From an uncultured Candidatus Melainabacteria bacterium (GTDB lineage: Bacteria > Cyanobacteriota > Vampirovibrionia > Gastranaerophilales > Gastranaerophilaceae), in contig CAKUTX010000007.1 in the NCBI GenBank assembly GCA_934692485.1, positions 1 to 64,000 on the forward strand: a stretch of DNA of 64,000 bases, read 5' to 3'. Positions 34,194 to 43,184 of the stretch are shown here, in pieces (within the stretch, counting starts at the first letter, position 1; each line of letters opens with the position of its first letter). Made by a program: the position numbers and the translations under genes. A model generated the notes under the pieces. That model had not been told where the DNA came from, searched no databases, and was given only the letters and a program-made list of their open reading frames with translations.

Positions 34194-35198
34194 ATGGAAT
34201 CATTTTACACATATTTGAAAGGACCCAGAACATTCTGGGGACAAGGTAACAAAACCATAATAAATAACAATTTCTTTGGAGATTTCCCGTCTTGCGGATT
34301 TCCACCAATAGGCTTTCCTAGATTTGGCGGCAAAATGTTCCGAATTAACAACATTTGGGGATTTCCAAATAACCATTGCCACTGCAACAACGGTAGCAGG
34401 TTGTTTAGTAATGATTTTTTTAGCTTGATGGCTGTTGGTTCTTTATTCAGCAGTATAGGGTATGCAATAAGCTCAGCTGCAGCTCCAGAAAGCAATTTGG
34501 ACAGTAGATTAGCTGAAAAAGATAAACGTATAAAAGAATTAGAAAAAGAAAATGAGGAGCTAAAAGCAAAACAGAAAGAAAAACCATCCGAAAAGAAAAC
34601 AGTAACAAACGATAATAAAACAGACAACAGTTCAAAAATTGGCACTAAACCTAACGTTGAAGGTGCTGGAAATACGCAAAAAACGCAAGAAAAGACTTTA
34701 GACCAACTATTAAATGATTTAGAAGGATTTAAAGAACTTTCAGCCGATCAGAAAAAATATGTTACTGAAAGAATTAAAGAAAAACATATTAATGAAAATG
34801 GCAAAATAACATATGATGTAAATGCAATAGTTCACGACGGCGATACTCTGCAAACAATTACTGACAGATTTTTTACAAAAGACGAGCAAGCAAATCTTAA
34901 CGTAGCAGAAGCAGATTATAATACTCAAATAACTGGAATTAGTATCAAAAACCCTAAAACGGGTGATAATGTTACTGCAAACGGAGTATCTGAATTTGGC
35001 TTAAAAGCATTAATCAGTGATGCAAAAGCTAATATCAGTACAAATAGCGAAATTTCAAAAACAGAAAAAAGACTGGCGCAAATAAAAGATGATTTTATTT
35101 CAGGCAAACAAAAATTATCTGAAGCATACGTGCTTCAAAACCATTTAATGACCAAAGCTGAATATGACAATATTATCAAAACAAAATACAATAAATAA
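34194..35198 (+). CDS. Accessory protein with IINN motif, hydrophobic helix and coiled coil
   Basis: A 334-aa protein that I do not recognise. Layout: Gly/Phe/Asn-rich N-terminus with TIINNNFFGD (about 21-30) and CHC; hydrophobic segment SLMAVGSLFSSIGYAISSAAA (about 79-99); Lys/Glu coiled coil (104-130); Ser/Thr/Asn linker; and a C-terminal helical domain including HDGDTLQTITDRF, vaguely LysM-like. The same layout is found in the 36377 protein. GGAGAG before the ATG; likely cotranscribed with 35217 (18-nt gap). Confidence 0.72.
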   Translation: MESFYTYLKGPRTFWGQGNKTIINNNFFGDFPSCGFPPIGFPRFGGKMFRINNIWGFPNNHCHCNNGSRLFSNDFFSLMAVGSLFSSIGYAISSAAAPESNLDSRLAEKDKRIKELEKENEELKAKQKEKPSEKKTVTNDNKTDNSSKIGTKPNVEGAGNTQKTQEKTLDQLLNDLEGFKELSADQKKYVTERIKEKHINENGKITYDVNAIVHDGDTLQTITDRFFTKDEQANLNVAEADYNTQITGISIKNPKTGDNVTANGVSEFGLKALISDAKANISTNSEISKTEKRLAQIKDDFISGKQKLSEAYVLQNHLMTKAEYDNIIKTKYNK

Positions 35199-35216
35199 TC
35201 GCTTTAAGGAGAATGT

Positions 35217-36224
35217 ATGTGCAACCCTATTCAACCACTAAATATGATGTTAATGTTGCAATCAGGAATGAATTTTGGATTTAATCCAATGCTTTCTTAC
35301 ATGAATTCAATAATGCCAAGCAGCCAAAACTTTTATCCAGGCTACTATAATTTTAGTAGAAACCCTAATGAAGGAGCAGGAAATTCTGCACCATCAACAA
35401 ATTCAACAAGTGGTGATAAGCTTACGGATGCTCAAAACGCAATGAATAAACTCGGATTTAATTCAGCAAGTGGTTATACTGTTTCGCAAACATCGGAGGG
35501 TAAACTTATTTATACTTACGATAAAGACGGAAAAAGTTATGTTGCAAATTCTCTACCAGAACTTATAATACAAATGAATTCATCTTCAAAAGTAAATGAC
35601 TCCGCAGAACCTGAATCTAGACTTGTTACTGCAGATGACAATGATGAAAATGTAAAAAATGAAAAGGAAGAAAAAAACGACGAAATAGAAAAGGAAGATG
35701 ATGACAAGACCAAAGTTGACAATGATGAAAAAATTGAAAAAGATGATACCGCAAATAAAAAATCTGAAGTAAAAAAATCTGAAGTAGAAAAACAAAAAAA
35801 TGAAAAGCCTAAGAGCAAATATAAAAATATAAAACTTAACAATAAATATGAAGTCCGTTATGACGAAAAAGGAACTCCAAGCTATTATGATAATAAGGGA
35901 AATCAAATTAAGGGAGTAGAATTTTTAAAGAGCGCTCCAAATACATATTTCGCAACTGAGAAGAATTACACAATGGAAAATATAGTTCAAACTCTTCAAG
36001 AATATGATAAACGCAAAGGTAATAACGGAATACATACTATACAATGTTACAAAAACAATGATGGAATATTTACAATAACAGTAACTTACAAAGGAAACGG
36101 ATTTTCTGGCTACAACTCTCAAACTGTCACCTATGACACTTCAAAAACTGGAGGAATAATTCATCGCAATATAAAAGACATATATAAAGCAATAATGGAT
36201 AGTTATAACAAACATTGGATATAA
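35217..36224 (+). CDS. Accessory protein with acidic linker and C-terminal domain
   Basis: A 335-aa protein of unknown function. The N-terminus is Met/Asn/Phe-rich (NMMLMLQSGMNFGFNPML). There is a small domain around 65-125 (ASGYTVSQTSEGKLIYTYDKDGKSYVANS), then an Asp/Glu/Lys low-complexity linker (about 140-200) with short direct repeats (KSEV twice). The C-terminal domain starts KYEVRYDEKGTPSYYDNKGN, which resembles the C-terminal domain of the 36377 protein. AAGGAG 5 nt before the ATG. Confidence 0.72.
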   Translation: MCNPIQPLNMMLMLQSGMNFGFNPMLSYMNSIMPSSQNFYPGYYNFSRNPNEGAGNSAPSTNSTSGDKLTDAQNAMNKLGFNSASGYTVSQTSEGKLIYTYDKDGKSYVANSLPELIIQMNSSSKVNDSAEPESRLVTADDNDENVKNEKEEKNDEIEKEDDDKTKVDNDEKIEKDDTANKKSEVKKSEVEKQKNEKPKSKYKNIKLNNKYEVRYDEKGTPSYYDNKGNQIKGVEFLKSAPNTYFATEKNYTMENIVQTLQEYDKRKGNNGIHTIQCYKNNDGIFTITVTYKGNGFSGYNSQTVTYDTSKTGGIIHRNIKDIYKAIMDSYNKHWI

Positions 36225-36229
36225 AAAAC

Positions 36230-36257
36230 GAGCACTTGAATAAAGTGCTCATTTTTT
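36230..36257 (+). terminator. Rho-independent terminator
   Basis: GAGCACTT / AAGTGCTC stem, 5-nt loop and T run. It ends the 34194-35217 operon. Confidence 0.9.
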
Positions 36258-36335
36258 GGGTATATATATTACAGATATACTTGTTATTAAGTTTTGTAAC
36301 AAGATGAATAAAATTAAGCAATATATAACTCATTA

Positions 36336-36354
36336 TATACTTTATATATATAAG
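36336..36354 (+). promoter_or_regulatory. Shared AT-rich promoter element, copy B
   Basis: TATACTTTATATATATAAG, identical to 34156-34174, lies 22 nt before ATG 36377. Confidence 0.6.
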
Positions 36355-36376
36355 AGCGTAAATAAAGGACACGATC

Positions 36377-37465
36377 ATGAGCATGAGAGCAAATGGCAAT
36401 TATACAGTTACAGGCTGGGCCGGAAGCGGTAGACGACCGATTTCGAATAGTCTTAAAGCTTCGCAATTCCGAGGAATGGGATATGCAAGTGTTTTCTCAA
36501 GGCCCGAAAAAGAAACTATAATTAATAATTACTATGGAACAGGCTATCAATATGATTGTTGTTGCGAAAATAATGACGATGGAATGTCACCTTTGACAAA
36601 ATTGTTGTTCGGTTTAGGTATTGGCACTAATTTCTTAGGAACTCTATTAGGCTTAATCAAAGGTGGCGGCGACAAAACCGAAGGAGCTGGTGACTCTGGA
36701 AAGACAAAAGAAACTAAACAAACAGAAGAAAAGGAAACTCCTAAGGCAGAAGAAAAGAAAACTGAAGAAAAGAAAGCAGAAGAAAAGAAAGAAGAAGTAA
36801 AACCTACACAAGAACTTAAGGATGGTTCTGTAGTCAGCGCAATTGATGATAAGCTAGGTTCAAGCTCAAAAATTTCCGGAACTGTAACAAATAATGCAGA
36901 TGGCACAGTAAGCATTAAAGACGTAATAAATACATATACATACAAAAAAACTGGCACAAAAATATATAATGGCAAAGAATATCCTGTATATTCATTACAG
37001 GGCGCAACAAATAATGCAACAGGAAAAGCCCAAAATACAACACAACAAGAATATATATTAATTGACGGACAATTAAAACAACCGGCAGATTTAGACTTAG
37101 CAGGTACTGGCACAGGCAGTATTGCAAAAGGAGCTGCAAATTCTCAAACTCGCGTCGGGGGGGGGGCAACTCAAAAAGCCGATTCAACCGATAAAAGCGA
37201 AAAAAGCGAAAAAAGTAAAAGTTCTGCAAAAGCTAATAATAAGCCTAAAATTGCTCAATGGAAAGCAACATATACGGTAACAACAAAAAGTGGACGAAAA
37301 TATTCTGTAAAACAAGATCATCAAGGCAAGTATCATTATTATGATGAAAAGAATAAAGAAATGGATGAAGCAACATTTAAGTCTAAAACAGGTATAGAAA
37401 ACGGAGAGGCTGTTGCAAATAAAGCTAAAATGAGAAAAGCTTATCAACAATCACAAAAAAAATAA
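36377..37465 (+). CDS. Accessory protein with IINN motif and a G10 tract (possible phase-variable gene)
   Basis: A 362-aa protein with the same layout as 34194: ETIINNYYGTGYQ (about 38-50), CCCEN, hydrophobic segment LLFGLGIGTNFLGTLLGLI (about 73-91), EEKK repeats (about 110-140), a mid domain, and a C-terminal domain (YTVTTKSGRKYSVKQDHQ, then YHYYDEKN). Codons 261-263 are GGG GGG GGG followed by GCA, a run of ten G (37157-37166) in an AT-rich genome. Loss or gain of one G ends the protein early, before the C-terminal domain. AAAGGA 7 nt before the ATG. Confidence 0.75.
   Translation: MSMRANGNYTVTGWAGSGRRPISNSLKASQFRGMGYASVFSRPEKETIINNYYGTGYQYDCCCENNDDGMSPLTKLLFGLGIGTNFLGTLLGLIKGGGDKTEGAGDSGKTKETKQTEEKETPKAEEKKTEEKKAEEKKEEVKPTQELKDGSVVSAIDDKLGSSSKISGTVTNNADGTVSIKDVINTYTYKKTGTKIYNGKEYPVYSLQGATNNATGKAQNTTQQEYILIDGQLKQPADLDLAGTGTGSIAKGAANSQTRVGGGATQKADSTDKSEKSEKSKSSAKANNKPKIAQWKATYTVTTKSGRKYSVKQDHQGKYHYYDEKNKEMDEATFKSKTGIENGEAVANKAKMRKAYQQSQKK
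36746..36790 (+). repeat. 15-bp tandem repeat (three units) coding AEEKK/TEEKK
   Basis: Units GCAGAAGAAAAGAAA, ACTGAAGAAAAGAAA, GCAGAAGAAAAGAAA. In frame, so copy-number change alters linker length only. A second, 9-bp AAAAGCGAA-type repeat lies near 37195-37214. Confidence 0.75.
37157..37166 (+). repeat. Homopolymer G10 tract
   Basis: Ten consecutive G inside the 36377 gene. Nine G would lead to TAA at 37278-37280 (in current numbering); eleven G would lead to TAA about 9 codons on. Confidence 0.85.
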
Positions 37466-37467
37466 AG

Positions 37468-37495
37468 AGTCGAAATTATAATTTCGACTTTTTTG
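37468..37495 (+). terminator. Rho-independent terminator
   Basis: AGTCGAAAT-TATA-ATTTCGACT stem-loop with T run. Confidence 0.9.
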
Positions 37496-37591
37496 TTTGT
37501 TAAATAGTTAATTAAACATTAATTTCAATGACTTTTTCTAAAATAGCGTTAAAATATAATTATAAGATTTTAGTTAAAGGAGTTGAGGTTT

Positions 37592-40192
37592 ATGCCTGAT
37601 TTTGAAAAATTTACAAACTATTCGCAAGAGATATTAAATTCAGCCGGCGCTGTTATGCAACAGCATAAAAATTCCGAATTACAACCAGCACATATTATGC
37701 TTGCAATGATTAAAGCGGACGGGATTGTTAGGGATTATTTAACAGAATTAAAACTTTTGAACCAAAATTTTGTTAATAAAATAACTCAAATCGTTAACAA
37801 TTATCCGACAATTTCTGGTCCACCATCAGGGCAGGTGTTTTTATCAACAGAAACTTATAAATTATTAGATTTAGCTTCTCAACAAGCAGAAGAATTAAAA
37901 GATGAGTTTATAAGCGTCGAAGATATTTTACTTGCCATGACAAAACTTGACGGAAGTGAAATACAAACTGTTTTAAAAACTTATGGAACAGATTTTAACA
38001 AAATTTTAAATGTAATGAAAAAAATTAGAGGGAATAAAAAAGTGGATAACAAAAATGCAGAAGAAAATATGAAAGCGTTGGAAAAATTTTCAACAGACTT
38101 AACAGCGCTTGCAAGAAAGGGTAAGCTAGACCCTGTTATAGGGAGAGATGAAGAAGTCAGACGTATAATTCAAGTTTTAAACAGAAGAACAAAAAACAAT
38201 CCTGTCCTAATCGGAGAACCAGGAGTAGGTAAAACAGCTATAGTTGAGGGTTTAGCTCAACGAATAGTTAGAGGAGATGTTCCTGAAAGTTTGAAGGATG
38301 TAAAGCTTGTATCTCTTGACATGGGCGCGCTGGTAGCCGGAGCAAAATTTAGAGGTGAATTTGAAGAACGATTGAAAGCTGTATTAAAAGAGGTTGAAAA
38401 CTCAAACGGCGAAATTGTTATGTTCATTGATGAATTACACACTGTTGTTGGCGCAGGAGCAACAGAAGGCTCTATGGATGCCGGAAACCTCCTTAAACCG
38501 ATGCTTGCACGTGGTGTTTTGAGAACAATAGGTGCTACAACGGTTAATGAATACCGTAAATATATAGAAAAAGATCCGGCTTTAGAAAGACGTTTTCAAC
38601 CTGTACTAGTCGGAGAACCATCAGTTGAAGATACTATTTCAATTTTACGTGGACTTAAAGAAAAATATGAAGTTCACCATGGAATAAGAATTCTTGACAG
38701 CGCGTTGATTGCAGCTGCCAAACTTTCTGACAGATACATAACTGACAGATTTTTACCCGATAAAGCTATAGATTTGATTGATGAAGCTGCTTCTTCTTTG
38801 CGTATTGAAATCGATTCTATGCCTGAAGAAATTGACAAAATGATGCGTCAAAAAATTCAGTTTGAAATTGAACGTGAAGCGTTGAAAAAAGAAGATGATG
38901 ACGATGCAAAAAACAAAGTTGCAGATTTAACAAAACAAATTAACGAACTTGAAGGAAAAATTAATAAATTAAAAGTTCAGTGGGAACAAGAAAAAGCATC
39001 CATAACTGGTGAGGCCGGAATAAAAGAAGAAATCGAAAAAGTTAAAACCAAAATTGATGAAGCAGAACGCAATACTGATTTGCAAACAGCTGCAGAACTC
39101 AAATACGGAAAGCTTCTTGAACTTGAAAAACAATTAAAAGCCGTGCAAAACAAAGAAAAATCAGATAACAAACTTCTTAAAGAAGAAATTACAGATGATG
39201 ATATTGCAAATGTAGTTAGCAAATGGACCGGAATTCCAGTAACAAAACTTGTCGAAAGCGAAAAACATAAATTGCTTAACATGGAAGATATTTTGCATAA
39301 ACGTTTAGTAGGACAAGAAGAAGCTGTAGACACTGTCGCAGATGCCATCAGACGAGCTCGTTCTGGATTAAAAGACCCAAAACGACCAATAGGCACATTT
39401 TTATTTTTAGGTCCGACAGGTGTCGGCAAAACAGAACTTGCTAAGTCTTTGGCAGAATTCATGTTTAATGACGAAGATGCATTGATTAGAATTGATATGT
39501 CTGAATATATGGAAAAACACAACGTTTCAAGACTTGTCGGAGCTCCTCCGGGATATGTCGGATACGATGAAGGCGGACAACTAACAGAAGCAGTTAGACG
39601 AAAACCATATTCTGTTGTGTTGTTTGATGAAATTGAAAAAGCCCATCCGGATGTATTCAATATCATGTTACAAATATTTGATGATGGTCGTTTGACAGAT
39701 AGCAAAGGTAGAACAGTTGATTTTAAAAACACTTTAATCATAATGACTTCAAATATCGGAAGTGACATCATTCTTGAAAATACGTTGAATTCTTTGGGCA
39801 ACCCTCAAAGTTTTGACGACACAAAAGAAAAAGTCTTAGAAGTATTAAGAAGTCGCTTCAAACCTGAATTCTTAAACAGAATAGATGAGACAATTTTCTT
39901 TAAAGCTCTAAATATGCAAGATTTGACAAAAATTGTTGATATTCAAATGGATTACCTAAGAAGATTGCTAAAAGAGCAAGAACTTGATTTTGAAATCACC
40001 ACAGAAGCAAAAGAATTTCTTGCAACTAGAGGATTTAACCCAGTTTATGGTGCAAGACCATTAAAAAGAGTTATTCGACAATTGATTGAAAATCCGTTAT
40101 CAAAAGAAATTCTTGCACAAAAATTCTTGCGAGGCGATAAAATCGTAATTGATTTGAACAATGATGAAATAATATTTAGAAAAGCAGAATAA
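37592..40192 (+). CDS. clpB: Protein disaggregase ClpB
   Basis: Hexameric AAA+ chaperone that rescues aggregated proteins with DnaK; 866 aa. N domain 1-150; NBD1 with Walker A GEPGVGKT (about 208-215) and FIDELHT; coiled-coil M domain (about 405-530), which marks ClpB rather than Clp[14 protein letters not shown]2 with GPTGVGKT (about 607-614) and [19 protein letters not shown] 9 nt before ATG 37592; a TTG three codons earlier is less likely. No CIRCE element seen upstream. Confidence 0.97.
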   Translation: MPDFEKFTNYSQEILNSAGAVMQQHKNSELQPAHIMLAMIKADGIVRDYLTELKLLNQNFVNKITQIVNNYPTISGPPSGQVFLSTETYKLLDLASQQAEELKDEFISVEDILLAMTKLDGSEIQTVLKTYGTDFNKILNVMKKIRGNKKVDNKNAEENMKALEKFSTDLTALARKGKLDPVIGRDEEVRRIIQVLNRRTKNNPVLIGEPGVGKTAIVEGLAQRIVRGDVPESLKDVKLVSLDMGALVAGAKFRGEFEERLKAVLKEVENSNGEIVMFIDELHTVVGAGATEGSMDAGNLLKPMLARGVLRTIGATTVNEYRKYIEKDPALERRFQPVLVGEPSVEDTISILRGLKEKYEVHHGIRILDSALIAAAKLSDRYITDRFLPDKAIDLIDEAASSLRIEIDSMPEEIDKMMRQKIQFEIEREALKKEDDDDAKNKVADLTKQINELEGKINKLKVQWEQEKASITGEAGIKEEIEKVKTKIDEAERNTDLQTAAELKYGKLLELEKQLKAVQNKEKSDNKLLKEEITDDDIANVVSKWTGIPVTKLVESEKHKLLNMEDILHKRLVGQEEAVDTVADAIRRARSGLKDPKRPIGTFLFLGPTGVGKTELAKSLAEFMFNDEDALIRIDMSEYMEKHNVSRLVGAPPGYVGYDEGGQLTEAVRRKPYSVVLFDEIEKAHPDVFNIMLQIFDDGRLTDSKGRTVDFKNTLIIMTSNIGSDIILENTLNSLGNPQSFDDTKEKVLEVLRSRFKPEFLNRIDETIFFKALNMQDLTKIVDIQMDYLRRLLKEQELDFEITTEAKEFLATRGFNPVYGARPLKRVIRQLIENPLSKEILAQKFLRGDKIVIDLNNDEIIFRKAE

Positions 40193-40197
40193 ATTAC

Positions 40198-40226
40198 AAC
40201 TCCTCCACTAAAAAGTGGGGGAGTTT
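40198..40226. terminator. Strong stem-loop between convergent clpB and trxB
   Basis: AACTCCTCCACT pairs with AGTGGGGGAGTT (12 pairs, AAAA loop). The T run is short and interrupted, but the position between convergent genes fits a two-way terminator. Confidence 0.65.
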
Positions 40227-40247
40227 CACTTTAAATGGAATTTTTTA

Positions 40248-41183
40248 TTAATTTATCGGCATAGAGATGTGGTGCTCAATATATTTTACCGCATAACACG
40301 CGCCAATTGCGCCATCTGAAGCAGCCGTTATTACTTGCCTCAACGGAGTATTGCGAACATCACCAACCGCAAAAACCCCATCTACAGATGTAGCCATAGT
40401 ATTATCTGTTATTATAAAACCGTTTTTATCCTGTTCTAATTGGCCTGAAATCATTTCAACGTTTGGGATTATACCAATATATGGAAATACTCCATTAACA
40501 TGCAACGTTTCAATTTCTCCATTCTTGACATTTTCAAGCACTAATTTATCAACAAGAGATTGCCCCTGAATTTCTTTAACAATCATATTCCAAACAAATT
40601 TGATTTTTGAATTTTTAAAAGCTTTTTCTTGAACGATTTTGTCAGCTCTCAATTCATCTCGGCGATGAATTACATAAACCAAATCCACAAACTTAGTCAA
40701 ATACATAGCTTCTTCTACAGCAGAATTTCCACCACCAACAACTGCGACAGTTTTGTTTTTATAGAAAGCGCCATCACAAACAGCACAATAACTGACACCT
40801 CTACCAACAAATTCTTTTTCGCCCTTCACGCCCAACTTCATTGGCTGAGCCCCTGTCGCGATTATAATTGTTTTTGCATTGAATTCATATTCTTTTGTTT
40901 TTATGATTTTATTTTTCAAATCAATTTTTTCAAATTCTTGCATCGTAAATTTCTGAACCCCAAATTTATCCGCATGCTCTTCAAATTTTTCCATTAAATC
41001 ATAACCGCCAACCACCTGAAACCCAGGGTAGTTTTCTAATTCTAAATAATTTGAAGGTTGTCCTCCAAACATGTTTATATCGATTATCGCAGTAGATACA
41101 GCCCCTCTTGCAGAATAAATTGCAGCAGAAAGACCGGCCGGCCCTCCTCCTAAAATAACATTATCAAAATTTAATTTTTCCAT
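40248..41183 (-). CDS. trxB: Thioredoxin reductase
   Basis: Reduces thioredoxin with NADPH through FAD and a redox Cys pair; 311 aa. FAD motif VILGGGPAGLSAAIYSARG, redox motif SYCAVCDGAFY (Cys about 132 and 135), NADPH motif VVGGGNSAVEEAMYLT, C-terminal FAD motif VFAVGDVRNTPLRQV. The open frame runs into the upstream gene, but ATG 41183, four bases after that gene's stop and preceded by GAGG, matches the family start. Confidence 0.95.
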   Translation of the reverse strand: MEKLNFDNVILGGGPAGLSAAIYSARGAVSTAIIDINMFGGQPSNYLELENYPGFQVVGGYDLMEKFEEHADKFGVQKFTMQEFEKIDLKNKIIKTKEYEFNAKTIIIATGAQPMKLGVKGEKEFVGRGVSYCAVCDGAFYKNKTVAVVGGGNSAVEEAMYLTKFVDLVYVIHRRDELRADKIVQEKAFKNSKIKFVWNMIVKEIQGQSLVDKLVLENVKNGEIETLHVNGVFPYIGIIPNVEMISGQLEQDKNGFIITDNTMATSVDGVFAVGDVRNTPLRQVITAASDGAIGACYAVKYIEHHISMPIN

Positions 41184-41187
41184 ATCC

Positions 41188-41688
41188 TCATTTCCCTGTA
41201 ATGCTTGAGCCTGAAATCTTTTCACCAGCAAGTATGTATATAGCAGTATCTTTACGAATTAAAGAATTATCTCTTACCGAAAAAGTTTCAAGCGTAATAT
41301 AATTAACACCCGTAAAAGTATCTCCAACAAGCTTTAAATCAACAGTATCGGTTAACTTTTTATTTCCATCATAATCCCCTGTTTTTGTAAACCTAATCAA
41401 ATTTCCATCTATATAGTCCAATTTAACAAATGCACTGGCACCTGTAAAAGGGTTGTTTAAATTAATGACGTCACCTGTTCTTGATAAGTTCCAAAAATCT
41501 ACCGCTTGTGGTTTAAAATAAGTAGCACCTGACTGCTTGTCAAGTTTTGCAACAACCCTCCAACTGCCATAAAAAGAATTTGGAACAGAGTCAATTTTTG
41601 AAATTCCAGCCTTTAAAGGTTCTGCAAAACAAGAAACACCAATTAATAATAAAAAAATTACAAATATTTTTTTTAACATACTTATCAT
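41188..41688 (-). CDS. Secreted hypothetical protein
   Basis: A 166-aa protein with an N-terminal signal peptide (MLKKIFVIFLLLIGVSCFA, likely cut before EP). The mature part (YGSWRVVAKLDKQSGATYFKP, then alternating strands) looks all-beta and lipocalin-sized. Function unknown. It has its own -10 (TATAAT 41695-41700, 6 nt before ATG 41688), which overlaps the stop codon of the upstream formyltransferase gene. It is followed by trxB. Confidence 0.8.
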   Translation of the reverse strand: MISMLKKIFVIFLLLIGVSCFAEPLKAGISKIDSVPNSFYGSWRVVAKLDKQSGATYFKPQAVDFWNLSRTGDVINLNNPFTGASAFVKLDYIDGNLIRFTKTGDYDGNKKLTDTVDLKLVGDTFTGVNYITLETFSVRDNSLIRKDTAIYILAGEKISGSSITGK

Positions 41689-41694
41689 TTAATA

Positions 41695-41700
41695 ATTATA
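41695..41700 (-). promoter_or_regulatory. -10 box of a leaderless gene overlapping the previous stop codon
   Basis: TATAAT on the minus strand, 6 nt before ATG 41688; the TAA inside it is the stop of the formyltransferase gene. Confidence 0.55.
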
Positions 41701-42691
41701 CATCAATTTTCAAGTTTTGCATAATCGTTCTTAAGAATATTTTTGTAAATGGCTTATTAAAAAATCCGTATAAGTTTACTCCAACCATTTTTAAAGATTT
41801 TCCTTCTTTGCACATAACAATAATCGTTCTTGATTTTATATGCACATTTATTATAGAACCGATTGGAGCAGACTTAATCCCATTTTTTTCTAATATTTTT
41901 TTTGTATATTCTTTATCATAAATCTTTAATTTATATGGATTTGGAATAATAAATTTGTTTTTATAACTGACATAACACGGCAACCACGGGTGAAAAGCTC
42001 GAATTCTAGCATCAATTTCTTCTGCGAATTCTTTTTCAAAATCAAGCATCATATCAGCAGGTTTTATATTTGGGTAATAACTTGCTTCCACCTCATTTTG
42101 CGAAACTGGAATTACCAATCCGTCACCAAGTTTTGAAATTAATTCGGAACAAATTTTTCGAGCTTCATAAACAGTTCGAATTTTTAACTCTTTTGAAGTA
42201 TCATTTGGCAAAATCGGAATTTCTTTTTGCTCTAAAATTGCGCCACAATCAAGTTTTTCATTCATTAAATGAAATGTTATTCCAGACGTTTTTTCCCTAT
42301 GTAAAATTGACTGCAAATAAGGATTTGGCCCCCTATATTTTGGCAAAAAAGATGGATGAACGTTCACCGATGCAATAACTGGAGTATTAATAATATCTTT
42401 TTTTAACTTTTCCGGCCAAGTACCAACAATAAGAATGTCTGCATTTAACTTTAATAATTCTTTTTTGAATTCTTTTGTATTTGCAGAACGCAATTTAATT
42501 TCATGAAGTTTCTTTTCCTTAATTAATGTGTAATCGCATGAGGATTTAAAGAAATCACGTAATAGCAATAAAAAAGATGGGATTTTAGTCCGTTCATAAC
42601 GCATTACCCCAACTATTTCTGCCCCTGATTTCAGAACTCCTTCTATAAGGTTGGCAAGCATATCTCCATGACCGATAATTACAACTTTCAT
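41696..42691 (-). CDS. Formyltransferase-family protein (Fmt/ArnA N-domain-like)
   Basis: Transfers formyl from 10-formyl-THF. A 331-aa protein whose N-terminal part has the catalytic Asn-His-Asp set: SVNVHPSFLPKYRGPNP (N and H) and KLDCGAILEQKEI (D). The family Fmt consensus is GSINxHxSLLPxYRGAAPI; this sequence departs from it, so methionyl-tRNA is not certain and a sugar or other amine acceptor is possible. The C-terminal domain (IRAFHPWLPCYVSYKNK) resembles the Fmt C-domain. GAGGGAG lies 9 nt before ATG 42691. It follows smpB closely. Confidence 0.8.
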   Translation of the reverse strand: MKVVIIGHGDMLANLIEGVLKSGAEIVGVMRYERTKIPSFLLLLRDFFKSSCDYTLIKEKKLHEIKLRSANTKEFKKELLKLNADILIVGTWPEKLKKDIINTPVIASVNVHPSFLPKYRGPNPYLQSILHREKTSGITFHLMNEKLDCGAILEQKEIPILPNDTSKELKIRTVYEARKICSELISKLGDGLVIPVSQNEVEASYYPNIKPADMMLDFEKEFAEEIDARIRAFHPWLPCYVSYKNKFIIPNPYKLKIYDKEYTKKILEKNGIKSAPIGSIINVHIKSRTIIVMCKEGKSLKMVGVNLYGFFNKPFTKIFLRTIMQNLKIDV

Positions 42692-42712
42692 TACAAAAAA
42701 CTCCCTCAAACA

Positions 42713-43165
42713 CTAATATCTTATTTTTGATGCCCTATCCATTTCTCGTTTTTGATCTTTTCTTGCAATATCCTCTCGTTTATCATGAACCTTTTTCCCT
42801 TTTGCAAGCCCTATTTCCACTTTTGCAAACCCTTTGGAAAGAAAAACTTCAAGCGGTACAATCGTATAACTATCTTGTTTTACCTTATTTTGAATTTTTA
42901 AAATTTCTTTTTTTGTCATAAGTAGTTTTCTGGTACGCTCAGCATCATGATTAAATCTGTTTCCTTGTTCATAAGGAGAAATATGACATTTGTATAGAAA
43001 AATCTCATTATCTTCCACTTTGCAAAAACTATCTTTTAAATTAATCGCATTTTTCCTAATTGATTTTATTTCAGTCCCAGTCAAAACGATACCTGCAACA
43101 TATTTTTCCAAAATTGTAAAATCATGAAATGCTTTTCTGTTTGTTGTAATAATTTTTCTATCCAT
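42713..43165 (-). CDS. smpB: SsrA-binding protein SmpB
   Basis: Binds tmRNA and brings it to stalled ribosomes in trans-translation; 150 aa. Motifs: ITTNRKAFHDFTILEKYVAGIVLTGTEIKSIR, LYKCHISPYEQGN, and the basic tail KGKKVHDKREDIARKDQKREMDRA. The frame is open to 43294, but ATG 43165 matches the family start and has TACAAT (43172-43177) 6 nt upstream, so it is probably leaderless. The ssrA gene was not found in the window. Confidence 0.95.
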   Translation of the reverse strand: MDRKIITTNRKAFHDFTILEKYVAGIVLTGTEIKSIRKNAINLKDSFCKVEDNEIFLYKCHISPYEQGNRFNHDAERTRKLLMTKKEILKIQNKVKQDSYTIVPLEVFLSKGFAKVEIGLAKGKKVHDKREDIARKDQKREMDRASKIRY

Positions 43166-43171
43166 AAACAG

Positions 43172-43177
43172 ATTGTA
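43172..43177 (-). promoter_or_regulatory. -10 box of leaderless smpB (TACAAT)
   Basis: Minus-strand TACAAT exactly 6 nt before ATG 43165, placed in the 19-nt gap after the upstream ABC ATPase stop. Confidence 0.6.
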
Positions 43178-43184
43178 ACACAGA

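Noticed and set aside
35537..35906. Minus-strand Phe/Ser/Ile-rich frames opposite the 35217 gene
   Set aside because: They are the complement of a Lys/Glu/Asp low-complexity linker and have no start signals.
38977..39801. Long minus-strand open frame (274 codons) inside clpB
   Set aside because: It lies fully antisense to the well-conserved clpB coding sequence, with Ser/Leu/Phe-rich shadow composition and no ribosome-binding site.
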